Source of the DNA: Imbricaverruca yamaguchii
Lineage: Eukaryota; Arthropoda; Thecostraca; Neoverrucidae
Assembly (NCBI GenBank): GCA_034440575.1
Contig: JAOTOL010001598.1
Span: forward strand, 1,166,001 to 1,230,000
DNA: 64,000 bases
Reading direction: 5' to 3'
The notes under the pieces: model-generated
The model's input: only the letters and a program-made list of their open reading frames with translations
Databases searched by the model: none
What the model was told of the DNA's origin: nothing
Shown: positions 55,145 to 64,000 of the stretch, one piece after another
Numbering within the stretch: position 1 is the first letter of the stretch
Layout: each line of letters begins with the position of its first letter
Made by a program: the position numbers and the translations under genes

Positions 55145-58025
55145 ACATCCTTACGCTAAGACAGGTGTACAACACCGTGTGACACACCCGGGAGTCGCTG
55201 TGAAGACGCCACACCCTGACACTAGGACAGGTGCTCAACACCGTGTGACACACCCGGGAGTCGCTGTGAAGACGCCACACCCTGACACTAGGACAGGTGC
55301 TCAACACCGTGTGACACACCCGGGAGTCGCTGTAAAGACGCCACACCCTGACACTAGGACAGGTGCTCAACACCGTGTGACACACCCGGGAGTCGCTGTG
55401 AAGACGCCACACCCTGACACTAGGACAGGTGCTCAACACCGTGTGACACACCCGGGAGTCGCTGTGAAGACGCCACACCCTGACACTAGGACAGGTGCTC
55501 AACACCGTGTGACACACCCGGGAGTCGCTGTAAAGGCGCCACACCCTGACACTAGGACAGGTGCTCAACACCGTGTGACACACCGGGGGTCGCTGTAAAG
55601 GCGCCACACCCTGACACTAGGACAGGTGCTCAACACCGTGTGACACACCCGGGAGTCGCTGTGAAGACGCCACACCCTGACACTAGGACAGGTGCTCAAC
55701 ACCGTGTGACACAGCCGGGGTCGCTGTGAAGGCGCCACACCCTGACACTAGGACAGGTGCTCAACACCGTGTGACACACCGGGAGTCGCTGTAAAGGCGC
55801 CACACCCTGACACTAGGACAGGTGCTCAGCACCGTGTGACACACCCGGGAGTCGCTGTAAAGGGCCACACCCTGACACTAGGACAGGTGCTCAACACCGT
55901 GTGACACAGGGGGTCGCTGTAAGGCGCCACACCCTGACACTAGGACAGGTGCTCAACACCGTGTGACACACCGGGGTCGCTGTGAAGGCGCCACACCCTG
56001 ACACTAGGATAGGTGCTCAACACCGTGTGACACACCCGGGAGTCGCTGTGAAGACGCCACACCCTGACACTAGACAGGTGCTCAACACCGTGTGACACAC
56101 CGGGGTCGCTGTGAAGGCGCCACACCCTGACACTAGGACAGGTGCTCAACACCGTGTGACACACCCGGGAGTCGCTGTAAAGGCGCCACACCTGACACTA
56201 GGACAGGTGCTCAACACCGTGTGACACACCCGGGAGTCGCTGTGAAGGCGCCACACCCTGACACTAGGACAGGTGCTCAACACCGTGTGACACAGCCGGG
56301 GTCGCTGTGAAGACGCCACACCCTGACACTAGGAATGTAGCCCAGGTGCTCAACACCGTGTGACACACCCGGGAGTCGCTGTAAAGCGCCACACCCTGAC
56401 ACTAGGACAGGTGTCAACACCATGTGACACACCCGGGAGTCGCTGTGAAGACGCCACACCCTGACACTAGGACAGGTGCTCAACACCGTGTGACACACCC
56501 GGGAGTCGCTGTGAAGGCGCCACACCCTGACACTAGGACAGGTGCTCAACACCGTGTGACACACCGGGGTCGCTGACGCCACACCCTGACACTAGGACAG
56601 GTGCTCAACACCGTGTGACACACCGGGTCGCTGTAAAGGCCACACCCTGACACTAGGACAGGTGCTCAACACCGTGTGACACACCCGGGAGTCGCTGTGA
56701 AGGCGCCACACCCTGACACTAGGACAGGTGCTCAACACCGTGTGACACACCCGGGAGTCGCTGTAAAGACGCCACACCCTGACACTAGGACAGGTGCTCA
56801 ACACCGTGTGACACACCCGGGAGTCGCTGTAAAGCGCCACACCCTGACACTAGGACAGGTGCTCAAACCGTGTGCACACCCGGGAGTCGCTGTAAAGCGC
56901 CACACCCTGACACTAGGACAGGTGCTCAACACCGTGTGACACACCCGGGAGTCGCTGTAAGGCGCCACACCCTGACACTAGGACAGGTGCTCAACACCGT
57001 GTGACACACCCGGGAGTCGCTGTGAAGGCGCCACACCCTGACACTAGGACAGGTGCTCAACACCGTGTGACACACCCGGGAGTCGCTGTAAAGACGCCAC
57101 ACCCTGACACTAGGACAGGTGCTCAACACCGTGTGACACACCCGGGAGTCGCTGTAAATGCGCCACACCCTGACACTAGGACAGGTGCTCAACACCGTGT
57201 GACACACCCGGGAGTCGCTGTGAAGGCGCCACACCCTGACACTAGGACAGGTGCTCAACACCGTGTGACACACCCGGGAGTCGCTGTAAAGGCGCCACAC
57301 CCTGACACTAGGACAGGTGCTCAACACCGTGTGACACACCCGGGAGTCGCTGTAAAGGCGCCACACCCTGACACTAGGACAGGTGCTCAACACCGTGTGA
57401 CACACCCGGGAGTCGCTGTAAAGGCGCCACACCCTGACACTAGGACAGGTGCTCAGCACAGTGTGACACCCCGGGAGTCGCTGTGAAGCTGTAATGCGCC
57501 ACACCTGATACTGCGGTGCTCACACCGTGTGCACACCCGGGAGTCGCTGTAATGCGCCACACCCTGACACTAGGACAGGTGTACACACCGTGTGACACAG
57601 CCGGGAGTCGCTGTGAAGACGCCACACCCTGACACTGGACAGGTGCTCAACACCGTGTGACACACCCGGGGTCACTGTGAAGACGCCACACCCTGACGCT
57701 AGGACAGGTGCTCAACACCGTGTGACACACCCGGGAGTCGCTGTGAAGCTGAATGCGCCACACCCTGACACTAGGACAGGTGCTCAACACCGTGTGACAC
57801 ACCCGGGAATCGCTGTGAAGACGCCACACCCTGACGCTAAGACAGGTGCTCAACACCGTGTGACACACCCGGGAGTCGCTGTGAAGGCGCCACACCCTGA
57901 CACTAGGACAGGTGCTCAACACCGTGTGACACACCCGGGAGTCGCTGTAAAGGCGCCACACCCTGACACTAGGACAGGTGCTCAACACCGTGTGACACAG
58001 CCGGGGTCGCTGTAAAGGCGCCACA
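55145..58025 (+). repeat. 66-bp minisatellite, about 44 copies
   Basis: Units contain gtgtgacacacccgggagtc and acactaggacaggtgctcaa. Very homogeneous, with scattered 1-3-bp losses in the centre (55860-56900) and at 57480-57580. Confidence 0.97.
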
Positions 58026-58104
58026 TGCTGCCGCATCCGGGTGTCGAGATGCTCGTGTCAACACGGCCAGGCCTCTTCAGACGCTACGATCACCGCCGAC
58101 TCTG

Positions 58105-58172
58105 CTCAGCTCAGCACAGCTCAGCTCGGCTCAGCTCGGCTCAGCTCAGCTCAGCTCGGCTCAGACCTGCTG
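58105..58172 (+). repeat. (CTCAGCTCGG)n short array
   Basis: 5/10-bp repeats of cagctcagctcgg. Confidence 0.9.
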
Positions 58173-58383
58173 AGCACACAGCGCAGACAGGTGTGGCCGG
58201 TTCGTGATGTTTAGGCTGTGTGGCCTCGTGAACAACGGATGGCTAGCCAGTCCGCTTACTGATGAATCACATCAGGCTGGCGGTCAAGCACATGGACGGC
58301 ACTATCGGCAAGCTTCCTCTCCTTCCTCTCTATCTGTAGTCTTCACGTTTCCTCCCACTATCTTGCGCTTCCTCCCTCTTTGT

Positions 58384-58387
<4 letters not shown>

Positions 58388-58452
<65 letters not shown>
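58388..58452 (+). repeat. (TA)n microsatellite
   Basis: About 32 TA dinucleotides followed by a T run. The stretch 58500-59495 is unique with no gene recognised. Confidence 0.97.
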
Positions 58453-58453
<1 letters not shown>

Positions 58454-59499
58454 TTATTTTTTTTTGTACTTCTTGTCCCTGTTGCTTTGCGGGGGGGGAA
58501 GATGTAATAAAAAAATACAAACGCAATAACAAGGTACGTCAGTCAAAGGATTCTCTCGAGGCTTCCTTGGAAATGTCTAGCATAAATATCATCGGATGTG
58601 TACCTTCTCGGATAGGTAGTGTTGCTGGGTTGACCGTTTTGCGACGTGGTGGTGATGTCAGCTGATGTTCTTTTTGTGGGAACGGTAATGAGACTGATTG
58701 TATTTACCTTTCCAACCAAGTAGTCAATCACCTGGGAACTGGCAGCTACTAATCGGAAGTTTTTTTTTTAAAGCCAGCAGCTTTATGCCGGAAAAAGACG
58801 ACGGCTTGAGTCGTACCAAACGATAAGGACAATTGGTGAGGAAGTACTGAGAATTTGGGGCGGTATTGGAGTACAAGCGAGCTACATGTAGTGCAATGGA
58901 ACACAAAATCGGTTCAATGGTGGCCGAAATATATTGGCAGAACTTATGGCGAGAGTAAATGCCAAGCGATATTGGATGAGATCGTGGAAGGTACGCTGTG
59001 TGGAATGTTTTATAGGCAAAGAAATTTTGCCGGCTGGTGTTGCTGACCTTGTTTTGATACAGAATAAAAATCGGTGGTCGAAATATCCAAAGAAAAATAT
59101 GAAAAGGAACCCCAATCGTGCTACCGTACTCTCGTTACCTTGCAATTGAAAATTCGTTTCAACTCTGAAACATTCGTCTCTAATTTACTGATGGAGTAAA
59201 CTTTTTTTTAATCCTCTAGGCCGAATTTCAACCAGCAACCCATGGATACCTGTTCTGGGCTTCTACAGAGGGCTGACAGCGTAGCAAGTTTTGCAAGCAT
59301 TGCAAGTTGTGTGCTAGTGAACTATATTTGACCGCACCTCCCGGACGACTGCCTTCATCTTCTTTGCATGCATTGGGATATCGTGGGTTTGTAGCATGCA
59401 ACCTGCGGTGATGTCCGAGGCCACCCGCGACCACTTTGCACGAAACTTTTGCGGCGCTATATGATCTAGTTACTGAATACGTGGCAAAATAATCCAAGG

Positions 59500-59868
59500 T
59501 TCATCTTCTCCTCCTCTCTCCCTCTCCCCCTCCCTCTCCGTCTCCCTCCCTCTCCCTCTCCATCTCCATCTCCATCTCCATCTCCATCTCCATCTCCATC
59601 TCCCTCTCCATCTCCATCTCCATCTCCATCTCCATCTCCTTCTCCTTCTCCTCTCCCTCTCCTTCTCCTTCTCCTCTCCCTCTCCATCTCCCTTCCCTCC
59701 CTCTCCCTCCCTCTCCCTCTCCCTCTCCCTCTCCCTCCCTCTCCCTTCTCCTCTCCCTCTCCCTCTCCCTCTCCCTCTTCTCCCTCTCCCTCTCCCTCTC
59801 CCTCCTCTCCCTCTCCCCATCTCCCTCTCCCTATCCCTCTCCATCCTCTCCCTCTCCCTCTCTCCCAT
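59500..59868 (+). repeat. (CTCCCT)n / (CTCCAT)n pyrimidine array
   Basis: Hexamer-based C/T array, almost purely pyrimidine on the + strand, ending next to a possible 3' splice site. Confidence 0.96.
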
Positions 59869-59872
59869 GCTC

Positions 59873-60063
59873 AGCCAGACGTGCCGAAGCCGTACCATCT
59901 GACCGTCGTAATGGCCGCAGCCACGGCCGCTCCGTCGCCGCCTGCCGCGCTCGCGCTCGTGAGGCCGAGTGCTGCCGACCGCAGCACCTTCCCGCGCAAT
60001 CCCTTCGCGGCGGCGGGAGAGGCAACAGCGACGGACGGCGCCGGTACTTGCAGCGCGAGCTGA
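59873..60063 (+). other. possible terminal coding exon, unidentified
   Basis: After cccatgctcag (ag 59871-59872) an open frame reads [20 protein letters not shown] and ends GAGTCSAS at a TGA (60061-60063). It has GC-rich codons like the THADA exons, and AT-rich sequence follows. The frame is Ala-rich and not recognised. Confidence 0.35.
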
Positions 60064-60964
60064 GGGTGAACAGCGCACTGTGGAGGATGTGGCGTGGAGT
60101 TCGACCCGCGCTACTAATGACACACTCTTACCGTGCATAAGTGCTTTAATTATTAGTGAGCGTGCACCTATTGCGTACTTTAAGAGCGTCATAATTATCG
60201 GGCAAATGACTAGTGGGCATATTACTCAGCAGTGTAATTTATTGAACATTTTGCCAGTTCCGATTAGTCTAATTTATGTTTACTATAATTCACCTTGTTA
60301 CATTTATGTAATGGTATGCCATTCACAGCTGCCAGGCTGATGTTTTATTAGGCTTTTAAATGTAATTCATATTACATAATGTGGATCAGATGCAAAGTTT
60401 GCACCTTGTCTGTGGTATGGCTGAGGGAGTATAGGAATGTACATACGTGAGCTAGCACGATCTTCGGCCGATCTCTCGCCAGCATGGACGACGTTGTAAT
60501 ACTAACTGCCACAGGTTTCGTGTTGTATGTATCTGTCACCGTCCAGTGGGTCCAACTATTGCTGAAGGACTACCAGAAGTTGTTCGGACACTACCTGCTG
60601 GATTGAAAGCTGAGCAACCAATAAAATGAGTACCCACCCCCGGAAAAACAGCCTTCGAAGTGTCCCGAGACCCAGAGCCCTTTTCGAGTACAGGAAGATT
60701 GTCACTGAAAATTCAGAACACTTTGTCTCCGAGGAAGCACACCAGCATTTCATTAATGCTTCGGGCACATTTGGCTACTGAAGCACTCCTGGCTATTTTC
60801 ATAAGACGACGTCACTGCCCAGTGGTCTTGGATGCTTTGCAACCTTCGTCTGGACGATCCCAAGTTGCCACGTCCCAGGCAGCGCCGTCAGTCGCCGGTA
60901 CGACTACGCTTGAGCAGCTGAATAGGCATACATCAGGCATCATCAATCACCAGCTCCACTGAGG

Positions 60965-61280
60965 TCCCGTCAATAATCCACTGCAGAATCTGACTGCCGT
61001 CACCTTCACCTCGCCCTCCACCGGCAGATAAACCCCCACTGCAGAATCTGACTGTCGTCACCCTCACCTCGCCCTCCACCGTCAGATCAACCCCCACTGC
61101 AGAATCTGACCGCTGCCACCTTTACCTCGCCCTCAACCGTTACATCAACCACCACTGCAGTATCTGACTGTCGTCACCTTCACCTCGCCCTCCACCGTCA
61201 GATCAACTCCCACTGCAGAATCTGACTGCCGCCACTTTTATCTCTCCCTCCACCGTCACATTAAACACCACTGCGGCACC
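60965..61280 (+). repeat. ~60-bp minisatellite
   Basis: Five copies of cactgcagaatctgactg plus cacctcgccctccaccgtc. Confidence 0.92.
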
Positions 61281-61624
61281 GAACTCGTGAGATGAGTGAA
61301 CTGGATTAGAGTATCGCACCCAAGGCCAGCATGCCTAGGAAATATATTGAGCTTGATCGTATTAGTGTCTGCAAGTTTCGTTCATTACGGTTTGGTCTGG
61401 TCGTGGAGATTTCTGAGCATGAGGAAAATGAAGTGAATGGATTATGTTAAACATATTCAGCATAAGAAATAGGGTGCGAGACGGAATAGGGTGCGAGATT
61501 ATGGATGAAGGGCATATTTTCACTTGGATGAAGGACACGCGGTTTCCGGACATATTTTCAATGGACCGGTCACGACACCATGATCACAATAGCTGTTCGC
61601 TTCAAAACCATCCAGAACGGATCC

Positions 61625-61870
61625 TACTGGCGATCGGAGGTCAGACCGACGGCCACTAACAATCTGAGATGAGGCCTTCGGCCACTGGTGATCGGAGGCC
61701 AGGCCACAGGCCACCTCCGGCCGCTGGCGATCGGATGTCAGGCCACCGGCCACTGACCACTGTCGATCTGAGGTCAGGCCGCCGGCCACTGGCGATCTGA
61801 GGTCAGGCCGCCGGCCACTGTCGATTTGAGGTCCGGCCGCCGGTCACCTCCGGCTGCTGGCGGTGACCTG
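61625..61870 (+). repeat. ~30-bp minisatellite
   Basis: About eight copies of ggtcaggccgccggccac plus tggcgatctga, running up to the candidate minus-strand donor at about 61868. Confidence 0.9.
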
Positions 61871-62041
61871 CCGACCGCGCCGTGCCGGGCCCGTCGTCCA
61901 GTCACGTGCTCCGGTGTCGGGACCACACAGGCAGCTGACCGAGAGCCGGCCAGTGGATGCGCCGCGATCACTGACCCCGGCGGCGGCGGCGGTGGCCGCA
62001 CTCTCCGCCGCACACAAGGTGACGCTCAGCCCCATTAGGAT
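61870..62041 (-). other. possible first coding exon, minus strand
   Basis: A minus-strand ATG at about 62041 opens MGLSVTLCAAESAATAAAAG, resembling a short hydrophobic leader, and continues to CGGCAG followed by gtcacc (possible donor). Arrays abut both sides. No family recognised. Confidence 0.25.
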
Positions 62042-62149
62042 GACGCCGCCGCCAGTCCACCTGTCCCGAGTGTCGCACGCCTTTGTTGGCGGGCTCGCCG
62101 CTGCCGCCAGCTGGCCGGCCCGCCGGCGGCGGCGGTAGCCCGCGCTAAT

Positions 62150-62355
62150 GGTCTTCTGATCGGCGTGACGAGCTGGGCCGTGGGCCGTGGGCGATGCGGC
62201 GGCTCGGCGTGACGAGCTGGGCCGTGGGCGATGCGGCGGCTCGGCGTGACGAGCTGGGCCGTGGGCCGTGCGGCGGCTCGGCGTGACGAGCTGGGCCGTG
62301 GGCCGTGCGGTGGCTCGGCGTGACGAGCTGGGCCGTGGGCCGTGCGGTGGCGTCA
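62150..62355 (+). repeat. ~45/34-bp minisatellite
   Basis: Five copies of ggctcggcgtgacgagctgg plus gccgtgggccgtgcggc. Confidence 0.93.
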
Positions 62356-62479
62356 CGAGTCCGCTCGTGATCTACGGAGGCGTGCCGTAGCGCGTGCTCA
62401 GGGTGTTACCACCGCGCGGCGGGCGCTGCGTCACCACGGCAGCTGCTAGTGACTCAAGGAGCGCCGTCGTTCAGAGCGG

Positions 62480-62800
62480 CGTCATGCCAGCATCAGGTCG
62501 GCGTCAGATCGATGTCCTGACAGCGTCAGGCCAGTGCAAGGTCAGCATCAAGTCAGTGTCGGATCAGCGTCAGATTGGTTTTAGATCTGTGTCAGGTCTG
62601 TGTCAGCTCAGCGTCGGGTAGATACCAGTTCAGCATTAGGCCAGATTAATATGTTGTCAGGTTTGTCTGGTCACTACGCGTCCGGCCTGTGTTCGGTCAG
62701 TGTCGGGTCAGGTCAACATCGAGTGCGTGCTCGCGCTCATCAACATTGAGTTAGTGTCAAGCTAGTGTGAAGTTGATGTCAGGTCAGCATCAGACTCGTT
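62480..62800 (+). repeat. degenerate gtcag-rich repeats
   Basis: Irregular 10-13-bp units such as gcgtcaggtcagtgtcag. Confidence 0.65.
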
Positions 62801-63534
62801 CAGATTAGAACTTGTACATGCACTGTGTGTACTTACAATGTTTCTAATAAGACTTCAAAATTAGCCATCTAAACGTAAGTTAATTGCTGTTTTATTGGCT
62901 GGTCCGCCACCTGCTGGGCCATTTGTCAGGCCGGTCGTCTCTACCATAGGAGGTCCGGGCCGACGAAGGCATCAGCAGGGGCCGAAAGCTCCAATAAAGC
63001 AATATTAACTGGAAACATAAATAGCTTCTTTGGATACAAAGCATGTCCAAGATGAAAAATCAAATACCGATAAGAAATAGGAGTGTTTACCTTCAAGTAC
63101 GTAGGCGCTTCATCTGCGTCGGCTTTTCGTCTCACAGCTGCAGATACCGTTCCTGGTCCAGCCCAAGCAAGCACCAGCAGTGCACCATAATGCCTTTAGA
63201 CAGGGGTACGCCATTATGAATGTGATGGCCCCTACCGGGCCGTTATAATCTATAAATCACAATCCAACGTCGGCGGTATCGGGACGGATCGGACGGTCGG
63301 ACTTAATGACTTCATACCCTAGCCGGCCGACGGCCGCTCCTGCGGTCCGAACTCCGAGCGGCGCGGCCGCGTCTGCGGCCCACCGTCCGGAACGCACGTC
63401 ACGTGCACCCGACACCTGTGACGCGAACGTGACACGTGTCACGTGTGACGCGCACGTGCCGCGCGTGCAGAGTGCGCGGGCCACGGCGTCGCGTGGGGGA
63501 TTATACAAATGGATCATCGGGCCGACATAGTCCG

Positions 63535-64000
63535 GCTGTCAGGTCGGGTGGTGGTCAGGTGGTGGTCAGGCGGTGGTCAGGCGGTGGTAGGGCGGTGGTC
63601 AGGCGGTGGTCAGGCGGTGGTCAGGTGGTGGTCAGGCGGTGGTCAGGCGGTGGTCAGGCGGTAGTCAGTGGTGGTCAGGTGGTGGTCAGGCGGTGGTCAG
63701 GCGGTGGTCAGGTGGTGGTCAGGTGGTGGTGGGTGGTGGTAGGTAGTGGCCAGGCGGTGGTCAGGTGGTGGTCAGGTAGTGGCCAGGCGGTGGTCAGGTG
63801 GTGGTCAGGCGGTGGTCAGGTGGTGGTCAGGTGGTGGTCAGGCGGTGGTCAGGCGGTGGTCAGGCGGTGGTCAGGCGGTGGTCAGGCGGTGGTCAGGTGG
63901 TGGTCAGGCGGTGGTCAGGCGGTGGTCAGGCGGTGGTCAGGCGGTGGTCAGGCGGTGGTCAGGTGGCGGTGGTCAGGCGGTGGTCAGGCGGTGGTAGGTG
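63535..64000 (+). repeat. 11-bp minisatellite (gcggtggtcag)n, runs off the window
   Basis: About 40 copies with gcggtgg/gtggtgg variation. The true end is beyond the window. Confidence 0.97.

Noticed and set aside
55145..58025. Regular 66-bp array considered as tandem small genes or a centromeric satellite
   Set aside because: No promoter boxes or stable coding content; a single local block of ~2.9 kb cannot be called centromeric.

Overview
The window is nuclear DNA from an invertebrate animal. It has spliced exons with GT-AG junctions, strongly GC-biased third codon positions, several tRNA-derived SINEs flanked by target-site duplications, and exceptionally many tandem repeats. I cannot name the species; a crustacean such as a barnacle is only a guess.

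The one gene I can assign firmly is on the + strand: a homologue of THADA, the DUF2428/HEAT-repeat partner of the tRNA C32 2'-O-methyltransferase (Trm732 in yeast, THADA-FTSJ1 in human). Twenty-four exons from 3528 to the stop codon at 34450 join in consistent intron phases into one 1897-residue frame. Alignment with my memory of human THADA suggests that only the first ~70 residues are missing. A possible promoter (CRE and E-box palindromes, TATA-like element) lies at about 1.9-2.9 kb. The first ~1.45 kb is almost free of CpG and may belong to another, methylated, gene.

The most unusual property is in the THADA introns. In about nine of 23 introns the exon/intron boundary itself is tandemly duplicated: nine copies of the donor of exon 3, five of exon 6, two of exon 14, three of exon 17 (69 bp period, in frame and open), about thirteen of exon 21, two of exon 22, and four to ten copies of the acceptors of exons 8, 11 and 23. 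Other arrays start or stop within about 10-30 nt of a splice site. Exon 13 also has an in-frame coding minisatellite.

From 34.45 to 64 kb the sequence is mostly arrays (11-bp to 66-bp units, simple repeats). Within it are an inverted pair of MITE-like elements around an 18-bp minisatellite (45.67-49.17 kb), a second possible element with inverted GC-rich ends (44.55-45.44 kb), and a few low-confidence coding-like islands (35.7-36.0, 37.0, 49.5-49.9, 59.88-60.06, 61.87-62.05 kb). I recognise none of these islands.
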